The notes below the pieces were generated by a model, which saw only the letters and a program-made list of their open reading frames with translations, did no database searches and was not told the DNA's origin. From a virus: DNA of 43,675 nt. The DNA lies in IMG/VR virus record IMGVR_UViG_3300043409_000682, positions 1 to 43,675 of that record. One strand, given 5' to 3'. A program made the translations under genes and the position numbers. Below are positions 6,667 to 13,690 of the stretch, piece by piece (positions within the stretch are counted from its first letter, which is position 1; each line of letters opens with the position of its first letter).

Positions 6667-8979
6667 TTAGTAGCTATTGTTCAATATGCTACCCGAAAGA
6701 TTGTTTGCTTCACCCATTAGGTCTGCCATGGTTACATGATAATCCAATTGTTTAGCCGCTGTATCTTTCATAGCTTCTAGATGTTGAGCAATAGAATCCA
6801 TTGCTCCACTGGTCTGTGATCCTTTGCTCATGGATGCCGACAGGTCTTTAATGGCCAGGGCTAAATCCTCCATTACTTTGTCATTGCCACTGCCCATCAT
6901 TTTGGTTAACGAGTCGGTGTCAAATGTCACAGGAATGGTTCTACCATCAGGTAAGGGTACTGCGGCCTCTGGACCTGCTTCACCAAATATGTTCAGCCTG
7001 CCCGGGGTGGCCAGGCCACCTTCAGCATTCTTAGCTGTATTGCCTTTGAACCAACCAATGGTACCACCAACTAATCCGCCTACTGCGGCTCCTACTGCTG
7101 TACCAATAACAGGAACCAGCGATCCAATCACAGCACCAGATACCGCTCCAGCTGATGCTCCTACTAATGCATTGCCGGTTTTGTCCTGAGTTTCTTTCGA
7201 CGGCATGTTTCCTTCTGCAAATTCTGCCGCTTTCTTTTTAGCATAGGCCGCAAAATCTCCGGCAGCATCAACGCCTTCTTGGAACAATTTCATTGTTTGC
7301 TCTTGATTTGCTTGTAGTATCTTGGCATACGCAGGCAGTGCATTTGATGCCATGGCTTCCATTTGATTTTGAAATGTCTGCATCGAGCCTGTGAGCTTCT
7401 TGTAACTTTCTGTCATTGGATCCACAGCTTCACTTTGTTTAATTGCGGCGTCTTTGGATACTTGTGCGGCATCTACTTGTAGTTGACTAGTTGATCGAAC
7501 ACTGTCCTGGAATGTGGCCATTTCTTTACCAACACCACTGAAACTGCTACTCATCAAGGCCGCTGTGGATGTTGCTGTTTCGCCTTCTGCCCGCATTTTA
7601 TCAGCAAACTCCGCGGCACCAGACTGAGTTGTAGTAATCATATCTTGGTTGCCCGAAGTCACTCCGGCTGCGGTTTTCTTGATCAACTCCATAGCTTCAG
7701 CATTGCCAGCAATGACTGGGTCAGTAACAGTACCTCCGGCCAACATCTGCATCAATGCCTGTTGCATCTTTGGACCTGCTTCTGGTCCCAGTGTCATTAG
7801 TGTAGCATGTGCATCTTTAAATGCTTTTTGTTGATCTTTATCCAACTTGCCCATCAATGCACCACGCATACTGTCGGCACGGGCTTTTTCCATTAACTTT
7901 TTAGCATCCTGTCCTGTAATGTCACTGATAACTTTTAAGTTTGTTGCATAATCTTTTGTTTGCCTTGCTAGTTCTGCGGGTGCTAAATTACGCACATCTA
8001 TACCAGATGCTTTCATCTGTGCGCCATACTGTGCCACAATCTGTGCTTGTTCTTCGTAACTGTAGCCCATGGCCAACATTTCATCACGTAAGTTACTGCC
8101 GCTTTTACCAATGGTGGTTGTAAGACCCTTCATGCCCTGTGCCATCATACGAGCACCATCAGCTTGAGTCAGCCCCGACAAACGAATTTCTTCACTGCTG
8201 GCTGTCACAGCCGCGGTTAGTTGTTTGATACCCAGGCCTGAATCATGGGCCACATTTCGCATTTCTATCATACCGCCCGCAAAACTGGCTCCTGCTTTGG
8301 TGTATCCTTTAAGGGCATCAGCTGACTTTTGAAATTCTTTGGCCATTACATCATTGGCCATTTTGAGAACAGTGGTGGCAAAGTCAACAGCGGCCTTGGC
8401 ACTGGCACTGACAGCATCTACAAATCCTGCTCCGGCCGCACTGAATGGTCCCAACAGACCTGATGCGGCCTTGCCCAGTCCAGCTCCCACATCTATCAAT
8501 GTTTTTGCGGCTGCTCCTGCTAAATCAATGTTTGTGGCCATCATGGTGGCTGCGGCCTGTATGGGGTTTTCAGCCATTTGATCGTAACTGGTAACAAACG
8601 ATGTGGCCACTGCGGCCGCTGTTTGTGCCATAGTTCTACCAAAGCCTATCAACGCATTGCCAACCTGTGGTATACCAACCTTTAGCCCATCACCTAGACC
8701 TTTAACATATTTGCTTGCGGCTTCTGCGGCCGCACCCGATGACTTGGTTTGTTTAGTTGATTCGTCGGCTGCCTTGGTATTCTTCTTACGAGCTTCTGTT
8801 TCTTTTTCTTGTTCTTTCAATGATTTAGCAGACATTTGTCCGCCACCAGTGGCTCCGCCACCACCCGCACCACCTTTGCCCTGCATGGCAGCCAGTATCT
8901 TTTGTAGTGTTTCTTCCGTGGCTGCATTATCAGCAACAATGTTGCCAATGCCAGGAATGTTGATTTGTACACTAGCCAT
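6667..8979 (-). CDS. Tail length tape measure protein
   Basis: 770 residues. A Gly-rich linker (about 35-50) follows a short N-terminal domain. Then come long Ala-rich helices, a glycine-zipper hydrophobic stretch at about 600-646 (GASAGAVSGAVIGSLVPVIG), and the motif GEAGPEAAVPLPDG near residues 665-678, a frequent signature in the C-terminal part of phage tape measure proteins. Such proteins fill the growing tail tube, set its length and are ejected with DNA; the hydrophobic stretch may insert into the host membrane. It would be the counterpart of T4 gp29 (590 residues); proportional scaling implies a somewhat longer tail. It is the first gene of the minus-strand head operon and is divergent from the gp26-like gene. 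Confidence 0.75.
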   Translation of the reverse strand: MASVQINIPGIGNIVADNAATEETLQKILAAMQGKGGAGGGGATGGGQMSAKSLKEQEKETEARKKNTKAADESTKQTKSSGAAAEAASKYVKGLGDGLKVGIPQVGNALIGFGRTMAQTAAAVATSFVTSYDQMAENPIQAAATMMATNIDLAGAAAKTLIDVGAGLGKAASGLLGPFSAAGAGFVDAVSASAKAAVDFATTVLKMANDVMAKEFQKSADALKGYTKAGASFAGGMIEMRNVAHDSGLGIKQLTAAVTASSEEIRLSGLTQADGARMMAQGMKGLTTTIGKSGSNLRDEMLAMGYSYEEQAQIVAQYGAQMKASGIDVRNLAPAELARQTKDYATNLKVISDITGQDAKKLMEKARADSMRGALMGKLDKDQQKAFKDAHATLMTLGPEAGPKMQQALMQMLAGGTVTDPVIAGNAEAMELIKKTAAGVTSGNQDMITTTQSGAAEFADKMRAEGETATSTAALMSSSFSGVGKEMATFQDSVRSTSQLQVDAAQVSKDAAIKQSEAVDPMTESYKKLTGSMQTFQNQMEAMASNALPAYAKILQANQEQTMKLFQEGVDAAGDFAAYAKKKAAEFAEGNMPSKETQDKTGNALVGASAGAVSGAVIGSLVPVIGTAVGAAVGGLVGGTIGWFKGNTAKNAEGGLATPGRLNIFGEAGPEAAVPLPDGRTIPVTFDTDSLTKMMGSGNDKVMEDLALAIKDLSASMSKGSQTSGAMDSIAQHLEAMKDTAAKQLDYHVTMADLMGEANNLSGSILNNSY

Positions 8980-8991
8980 GAATTTCCCAGG

Positions 8992-8999
8992 TAAATAGA
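8992..8999 (+). promoter_or_regulatory. Candidate late promoter, rightward (gp26-like gene)
   Basis: TAAATAGA lies 29 nt before the ATG at 9029, with a predicted start near 9004. It forms one arm of a perfect 8-bp inverted repeat whose other arm (9008-9015) is the leftward element. Confidence 0.5.
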
Positions 9000-9007
9000 G
9001 TTATACA

Positions 9008-9015
9008 TCTATTTA
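9008..9015 (-). promoter_or_regulatory. Candidate late promoter, leftward (tape measure operon)
   Basis: The minus strand reads CATAAATAGATG around this site, containing the ATAAATA core 28 nt before the tape measure ATG at 8979. It is the mirror image of the rightward element at 8992-8999; the two predicted start points nearly coincide. Confidence 0.5.
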
Positions 9016-9028
9016 TGGAGATCAAATC

Positions 9029-9883
9029 ATGGTGAATAACGCCGCTGATAATCCGCTGTTTAAACACTTTAGACAACCTGCAGTTTACTTGAAGTTGCCC
9101 AGCGAAGGGCATTTTTACCCCGAAGGCACACTGGATTTGCCGCCAGCTGGCACTATTCCAATTTACCCAATGACTGTCAAAGACGAACTGACACTAAAAA
9201 CACCCGATGCCTTAATGAACGGGCAGGGCATGGTTGAAGTTATTCATAGTTGTTGTCCCAATATAAAAGATGCATGGTCAATGCCTGCTGTGGATGTGGA
9301 TGCCATCTTTATAGCAATCAGATTGGCCAGTTACGGATCCGACATGGACATTACCACTGCTTGTACCCATTGTACAGAAACCAACGAACACTCCATCAGT
9401 TTAAACCACTTGCTAGACAGTTTCAAAATTGCTGACTATGAAAAGCTATCATTTGTTGACCAACTAAAATTTAAATTTAAACCACAGAGCTACAAGCATA
9501 TCAATGATTTAAGCATTATCACCTACGAAGAACAACGTCTTGTGGATAGTGTAATACGTAATGAAGCACTAAGTGATGAAGAAAAAGCTGTGCGATTTGG
9601 CAACAGTTTTACCAAGCTCAAACAAATGAATGTGGATGCCATTGCTGTGTGTGTTGAAAGTATTACCCCAGAAGGTGCAGAGCCAGTAACTGATCGTAAA
9701 TTCATCACTGAATATTTAGAAAATTGCAGTAGAGAATCGTATCAGGCTATCAAAGACAAAATTGATGCCATAATCAAATCAAATAAACTAGAGTCATTGA
9801 AGTTAACTTGTTCCGAATGCCAAAAGGAATACGAATCTAGCTTGGAGTTTAATCAATCAAATTTTTTCGGCAACGGCTTTTGA
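9029..9883 (+). CDS. Baseplate hub/assembly protein (T4 gp26-like)
   Basis: 284 residues. The block LPSEGHFYPEG...YPMTVKDELTLKTPDALMNG followed by VIHSCCPNI matches the gp26-type T4 baseplate protein family (from memory, Pfam T4_baseplate). It is longer than T4 gp26 (208). Two Cys pairs, C112xxC115 (CTHC) and C261xxC264 (CSEC), could form a zinc ribbon. GGAG precedes the ATG. It is paired with the gp51-like gene, which overlaps its stop in the -1 frame, and is divergent from the tape measure gene. The layout resembles tail assembly chaperone pairs of other phages. The heptamer A AAT TTT at 9859-9865 near its 3' end suggests programmed frameshifting. Confidence 0.7.
   Translation: MVNNAADNPLFKHFRQPAVYLKLPSEGHFYPEGTLDLPPAGTIPIYPMTVKDELTLKTPDALMNGQGMVEVIHSCCPNIKDAWSMPAVDVDAIFIAIRLASYGSDMDITTACTHCTETNEHSISLNHLLDSFKIADYEKLSFVDQLKFKFKPQSYKHINDLSIITYEEQRLVDSVIRNEALSDEEKAVRFGNSFTKLKQMNVDAIAVCVESITPEGAEPVTDRKFITEYLENCSRESYQAIKDKIDAIIKSNKLESLKLTCSECQKEYESSLEFNQSNFFGNGF
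9859..9865 (+). promoter_or_regulatory. Candidate -1 ribosomal frameshift heptamer
   Basis: AAATTTT is positioned in the gp26-like frame as A AAT TTT, the X XXY YYZ pattern of -1 slippery sites. After slippage the frame is open through the gp51-like gene, yielding a 356-residue fusion. A perfect 7-bp hairpin (CAATGAT / ATCATTG, 9891-9907) lies 25 nt downstream, farther than typical stimulators. Confidence 0.45.
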
Positions 9884-10098
9884 CACTTGACAATGATTCG
9901 ATCATTGCCTGGCTAGATAGCCTAGAAAAAGAGTCAAAAGCCTTAAAGAAAGAAATATTGCAGTTGTGTTGGTACATGAGAGGTAGTGTATCGTATTCTG
10001 AAGCTATGGAACTGAGTCCATCAGAAAGAGAAATTATTGTTAAAATAGTTAAAGATAATTTAGAAACTGCAAAGAAATCAGGAATGCCATTCTTTTAA
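9880..10098 (+). CDS. Small hub-assembly protein (gp51-like), TTG start or frameshift product
   Basis: Up to 72 residues, helical, ending in KKSGMPFF. The pattern LCWYMRG...AMELSPSERE resembles the short proteins that follow gp26 in T4-like phages and are likened to gp51, the baseplate hub assembly catalyst (recalled, not searched). There is no ATG near its beginning: the possible start is a TTG overlapping the previous TGA, and no Shine-Dalgarno lies at the right distance. The frame is the -1 frame of the upstream gene and is open back past a slippery heptamer, so it may be made wholly or partly as a C-terminal extension of the gp26-like protein. A hairpin follows its stop at 10098-10116. 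Confidence 0.6.
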   Translation: MTLDNDSIIAWLDSLEKESKALKKEILQLCWYMRGSVSYSEAMELSPSEREIIVKIVKDNLETAKKSGMPFF

Positions 10099-10116
10099 GA
10101 TGTCTTACAGACATCT
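10098..10116 (+). terminator. Hairpin after the gp51-like gene
   Basis: A perfect 8-bp stem, AGATGTCT / AGACATCT, with TAC loop, immediately after the stop and followed by the T-rich GTTGTTT. The tail is weak for a rho-independent terminator. The hairpin would also fold over the ATG of the tiny ORF at 10100. Confidence 0.4.
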
Positions 10117-10270
10117 GTTGTTTCGCTCACGCTCACAACACTATTCTCTGACTTTAGTATCATCCAGATTAATCGGTCACACTTTGCCCGCACAGGGCAA
10201 AGATAGCATCATCCGAGTAGCACGATCACTAGTATTAGAACTAAAAAAGTCTATAGTTGACTATAGTTGA
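10100..10270 (+). CDS. Possible 56-residue basic small protein
   Basis: An ATG one base after the gp51-like stop opens a frame of 56 codons ending with TGA at 10268-10270. The product begins MSYRHLLFRSRSQHYS and is rich in Arg, Ser and Leu (about 8 Arg, net basic). No proper ribosome site is seen and the start lies inside a stable hairpin. The frame is interrupted by further inverted repeats (10182-10202) and ends in a tandem DNA repeat. It could equally be chance open reading through a structured non-coding region. I do not recognise it. Confidence 0.25.
   Translation: MSYRHLLFRSRSQHYSLTLVSSRLIGHTLPAQGKDSIIRVARSLVLELKKSIVDYS
10182..10202. repeat. Perfect inverted repeat
   Basis: CTTTGCCC (10182-10189) and GGGCAAAG (10195-10202) form a perfect 8-bp stem with a GCACA loop. 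No U-tract follows on either strand, so it is not a simple terminator; it is one of several hairpins in the unexplained 10099-10558 stretch. Confidence 0.6.
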
Positions 10271-10280
10271 CTATAATTCA
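10251..10280. repeat. Three tandem copies of a 10-bp unit
   Basis: CTATAGTTGA occurs at 10251 and 10261, with a diverged third copy (CTATAATTCA) at 10271. The unit length is about one helical turn, so identical faces are presented on the same side of the DNA. The array also creates two TTGACT strings and one TATAAT, but their mutual spacing (9 bp) does not make a normal promoter; TTGACT at 10257 and TATAAA at 10282 are 19 bp apart. Confidence 0.6.
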
Positions 10281-10558
10281 ATATAAACTCTTACACAGGC
10301 GGTTGTCCGGTACCTGCTCATTCTGTCTTTTCACAACGGCGGATCGACCATAACATACTAGCGTAATTGTCGACCGTGTACGATCACTCGTACGTCTTTT
10401 CAGCCTTAAAATTTTGTTCAAACAATCAAACCGCGGCAATTAGCGATCTTCGTCCTGTCAAGGATAGTGATTGAGTGCTCTGTACGGCGCAGAGTCTTCC
10501 GTCCCAGTGACCCGAGGTCCTGTTTTCTTGGGCACACGTTTTTAGACTTGTGCGAGTC
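10271..10558. other. Non-coding, hairpin-rich convergent intergenic region
   Basis: No convincing gene is seen on either strand. Hairpins that can be read directly include CAGG-CGG-TTGT-CCG-GTA-CCTG near 10296-10316, GTACGA-TCAC-TCGTAC (10378-10393) followed by GTCTTTTC, CTCTG / CAGAG near 10480-10496, CCCGAG / CTTGGG, and AGACT / AGTCT just before the nuclease stop. Together with the AT-rich tandem repeat at its left edge, this could be a small structured RNA transcribed rightward, or a decayed insertion. The T-arm and other marks of a tRNA were looked for and not found. Confidence 0.4.
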
Positions 10559-10990
10559 TTAACCGTTTAATTTTTTTATGTGGGAGCCATGGACACGGAC
10601 ACTGATTTGTCCGTTGTAGTATTCTTGTGATTCTAGCACTTTGTGTGTGAATTGTTCTCGCGCTTCGATATAACTACATTCGGCTTTGGAGCGACAGTAG
10701 TACATGATTTCTCTTGTAAACTGATCTGCGCCCATAGCCGCAACATCTTTATTCAATTCTTCGTTTGAGCCATAATATGTGAGCCAGTCGCTGTCTATTT
10801 TGCTTCTGACTCGTTTCTTTTTCTTTGTACCGTTTTTGAGTTTTACTACTTTGTAAGATGTTTTAGAGAATTTTGCTAGTTTTTTACCTATGTATTTGCG
10901 CCCTGATACACGATTCGTTATAAGATACACAAAGCCCACACAGTCTTCGGGTAATTCTTCAACTGGTAAACCTTGATATGTCCATGTCAT
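10559..10990 (-). CDS. GIY-YIG-type endonuclease domain protein
   Basis: 143 residues. The N-terminal block GFVYLITNRVSGRKYIGKK (from about residue 19) gives the paired VYL...YIG strands of the GIY-YIG nuclease fold. A conserved YYGS element and a later Glu in the segment EAREQF are candidates for further active-site positions. Arg/Lys are abundant (KKKKRVRSK). T4-like phages carry many such genes, some as homing endonucleases (seg family) and others as stable short proteins of unknown role; this one is short, without an obvious DNA-recognition extension. It is the last gene of the minus-strand gp55-47-46 block and faces the unexplained intergenic region. Confidence 0.65.
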   Translation of the reverse strand: MTWTYQGLPVEELPEDCVGFVYLITNRVSGRKYIGKKLAKFSKTSYKVVKLKNGTKKKKRVRSKIDSDWLTYYGSNEELNKDVAAMGADQFTREIMYYCRSKAECSYIEAREQFTHKVLESQEYYNGQISVRVHGSHIKKLNG

Positions 10991-11041
10991 GCATAGTAAT
11001 TATGCCTTTGTGTGCCATGATTAAATATTATTACAATTTTA

Positions 11042-12811
11042 TTATACTATTTCAACATCGGTATTATATGTTGTAAATCCGTTTTCTTTAACTACATGAA
11101 GTGTATTGTTTACACGCCCAGACAGTTCATCCTTGTGACTTACTAACCAAATTGACTTGTTGCTGTCACGGCTCATCTTCTTAAGAATAGCAAGTGAATT
11201 TTCAACACCACTCGAATCCATGCCTGAATCAACTAGTTCGTCAATGAACAACAAGTTAATGGGTTGATACAGACTTTCCCACACATCACGGAATGCCCAG
11301 CTCAAACTTAAAATAAGTCTATTACGTTCACCCCTGCTCAAATTGTCAAAGTCCAAGTCACGACCCAATTCAGTGATGGCCACAGTTAAATCGTTATTAA
11401 ATTTAACAGTATGTGGTAGGCCAATGCGATCCAAGTATTGTCCTAATCTAGCATTCAAGTAACTCAAGTTCTGATCAATGATACGTTTACGAATAAAACT
11501 ATCTTTGTTGGTTAACAATTTAAGCAAGAACTCTTGGTGCTCTTTCAAACTCACCAACTCATTCATAACACTAAAATTAATTTCTTCAAGAGCTTGTTCG
11601 CTCATGTCTGTGATTTGATCAGCATATGGATCCGCTTCGGCTTCTTTGGCAGTTAGTTGTGCAAGAACACTGGCCATACTACTGCGATGCTCAAATGCAT
11701 CACTTTCACGATCGTAAAATACTTCTGGGCGCAGTCCCAACTCACCCAATGATTTGATAGCATCGGTATGTTCCATCCACTGCCCATTTGTGGCTAATGC
11801 CTGTAATGCGGCTTCTTGTAGTGCTCGACGTTTTTCTTCTAGTAATCGGACTTGTTTATCATCGTGGAACCCTTGTCCACATGCATGGCATGTGTGATTC
11901 TCTAAACTTGCTATTTCTAATTTAAGTGTATCAATTAGTTTTTGCTCACGCCGCTCGTCTAGTTCACAGCGTTTAATCCACGAGTTTAAATCATTGATCT
12001 GTTTGCTTTTTTCATTGTAAGCAGTTAACGCAAGGTGTGCCGCTAGTTCTGCTTCAATATCAATTTTGCTTAATTCATCAAACGCTGATTGAAACCTAGC
12101 AACATCTTCGTCATGTTTGGCCTGCCACATGCGTTGACGTTTACGCAAGTTTTCAATTTGTTCTTCTATGCGCTTGTTAGCATCGCCTACAGCCTTGATA
12201 CGGAATTCTTCACTGGTAATAGCATCTTTTGTGGCTTTACCCAGCTCTTTAAGACGTTCTGCTTTTTCGCTTAGTAGTGTAATGCCCAACAACTGTTCAA
12301 TAATAGTTCGTTGATCATTGGCTTTTAAACTAAGGAATGGCTCGGTGTAGGTATTAAGAGCCACAATGTGTTTGAACATGTCGTGACTCATGCCCAGCAT
12401 ACGTTCAATCTCTGCTTGTGTTTCTCTCGAGTCGCCTTGGCTGTCGTCGGTGATTTCTTTTTCGTTGCCGCTAATCCAGAATTTCATTATGCCCGGTTTG
12501 CGCCCACGCTCAATGCGATAGTCAACACCGTTAACTTCGAAATCAATACAAACCAACATGCCTTTGTTGTTGGTCTTGTTGATCAAGTTGTCTTTTTTAA
12601 TATTGGTCAGGGCGTTGCCGTAAAGGGCAAAGCTCAACGCATTAATAATTGTGGTCTTGCCAGTGCCGTTACGTGCTCCGCTGTCGTCGCCCCCCAGGTC
12701 TAAGTTTTCACCTAGTACTAGTGTTAAGTCTTTACGGTCAAAGTTAACCGCTTGTGTGGCATTGCCCACACTCATAAAATTTTTAACAGTTAGATCTTTT
12801 ATTTTAAACAT
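11042..12811 (-). CDS. 46: Recombination endonuclease subunit gp46 (Rad50/SbcC-like ATPase)
   Basis: 589 residues; T4 gp46 has 560. It is the SMC-like ATPase partner of gp47, processing double-strand ends for recombination-dependent replication. Walker A is GARNGTGKTT at 45-54. Two coiled-coil arms surround a CHAC zinc hook near residue 306. The ABC signature LSRGERNRL lies near 490 and Walker B LLFIDELVD near 519. The insert GENLDLGGDDSG just before the P-loop is typical of T4-like gp46. It is separated from gp47 by a radical SAM gene, whereas in T4 only a small ORF (46.1/46.2 type) intervenes. All catalytic motifs look intact. Confidence 0.95.
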   Translation of the reverse strand: MFKIKDLTVKNFMSVGNATQAVNFDRKDLTLVLGENLDLGGDDSGARNGTGKTTIINALSFALYGNALTNIKKDNLINKTNNKGMLVCIDFEVNGVDYRIERGRKPGIMKFWISGNEKEITDDSQGDSRETQAEIERMLGMSHDMFKHIVALNTYTEPFLSLKANDQRTIIEQLLGITLLSEKAERLKELGKATKDAITSEEFRIKAVGDANKRIEEQIENLRKRQRMWQAKHDEDVARFQSAFDELSKIDIEAELAAHLALTAYNEKSKQINDLNSWIKRCELDERREQKLIDTLKLEIASLENHTCHACGQGFHDDKQVRLLEEKRRALQEAALQALATNGQWMEHTDAIKSLGELGLRPEVFYDRESDAFEHRSSMASVLAQLTAKEAEADPYADQITDMSEQALEEINFSVMNELVSLKEHQEFLLKLLTNKDSFIRKRIIDQNLSYLNARLGQYLDRIGLPHTVKFNNDLTVAITELGRDLDFDNLSRGERNRLILSLSWAFRDVWESLYQPINLLFIDELVDSGMDSSGVENSLAILKKMSRDSNKSIWLVSHKDELSGRVNNTLHVVKENGFTTYNTDVEIV

Positions 12812-12827
12812 AGATTTTTATTGTACA

Positions 12828-13688
12828 CTAATTACCACAGTGATGCAAACAAATTGGCCTAGGTTGAGTACCTAATTCTTCTTTGATATCAGGTAAGTTA
12901 TTGATGTTATCGGCTGACAACCGAGTGTTCATGTAACAACAAATAGATATTTTACCGTCAGCATTGATATAGTAACTAGATTGGGTCAAATGCTGACAAT
13001 TCTTTTCTGGGACAGTGGTATGAATCTGTTCGTATTTGTTCATTCGCTGATCTTGACTCCATGGCTCAATGGTATAAACGGAACCAGTACGGTAGTCACG
13101 TGGGGTAAAATTTTTTCTTACGTGACGGATAAGTTCAAATCGTTTAAACCCTAATTGCTGACTCATTCTTATGCAATCTTTAATTTGATGCTCGTTATGG
13201 GCCCACGGAATAAATTGCCAAACAGCAATTCCACCTGCACTCATAAATGCTTGAGCATTTTTAATAATAGTATCAAAGTCTGTTGCTTGTCTATGAATGC
13301 TGTGGGTATCAGCCAAGCCATCTAAACAAAACCAAACTTCATGGTCTATATCACGCAAGACTGTGGCATAATCTCGCCACCAAGAAACTGTACGCAAACT
13401 ACCGTTAGTTCTTACAATTATTTTTTTAGCATGTAATTTGGTTAATTGGGTAAGATCGATAATATTTGCGGCCGCAATAGCATCGCCATATGTTCCACAA
13501 AAATCAACAGTTGAAATATTATTAAATTGTTCTAGTATTTCTTTATATCTGTTAGCATCTAAATCTTGTATGGTTAAGTTGTCAGCAAGTTCGTATCCGC
13601 CTTTACTACGCATACAACCAGGACACCAAGCATTGCATTTGGTTGTGGCTTCTACTTGCAACCAAACAACATCATTGTAATTTAACAA
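12828..13688 (-). CDS. Radical SAM enzyme with C-terminal cysteine cluster (SPASM/twitch-like)
   Basis: 286 residues from a TTG start at 13688; a good AGGAA site lies 9 nt upstream, inside the last codons of gp47. The [4Fe-4S]/SAM motif CNAWCPGC (C18, C22, C25) is complete, in the CxxxCxxC form. A likely SAM-binding segment (VDFCGTYGD, near 61-69) and a later strand with VWFCLDG follow. Five C-terminal cysteines (C231, C250, C251, C280, C284, the last two as CLHHC) resemble the auxiliary-cluster SPASM or twitch domains seen in peptide-modifying enzymes. The substrate is unknown. It lies within the gp47-gp46 pair with 2-nt and 16-nt gaps, so it should be co-transcribed with the recombination genes. 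Confidence 0.85.
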   Translation of the reverse strand: MLNYNDVVWLQVEATTKCNAWCPGCMRSKGGYELADNLTIQDLDANRYKEILEQFNNISTVDFCGTYGDAIAAANIIDLTQLTKLHAKKIIVRTNGSLRTVSWWRDYATVLRDIDHEVWFCLDGLADTHSIHRQATDFDTIIKNAQAFMSAGGIAVWQFIPWAHNEHQIKDCIRMSQQLGFKRFELIRHVRKNFTPRDYRTGSVYTIEPWSQDQRMNKYEQIHTTVPEKNCQHLTQSSYYINADGKISICCYMNTRLSADNINNLPDIKEELGTQPRPICLHHCGN

Positions 13689-13690
13689 AT

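Noticed and set aside
10251-10280. CRISPR-like repeat array
   Set aside because: Units are 10 bp, directly adjacent with no spacers, and no cas gene is present.
10410-10430. Possible tRNA T-loop (GTTCAAAC)
   Set aside because: The flanking bases do not form a T-stem and no acceptor or anticodon arm can be drawn on either strand.
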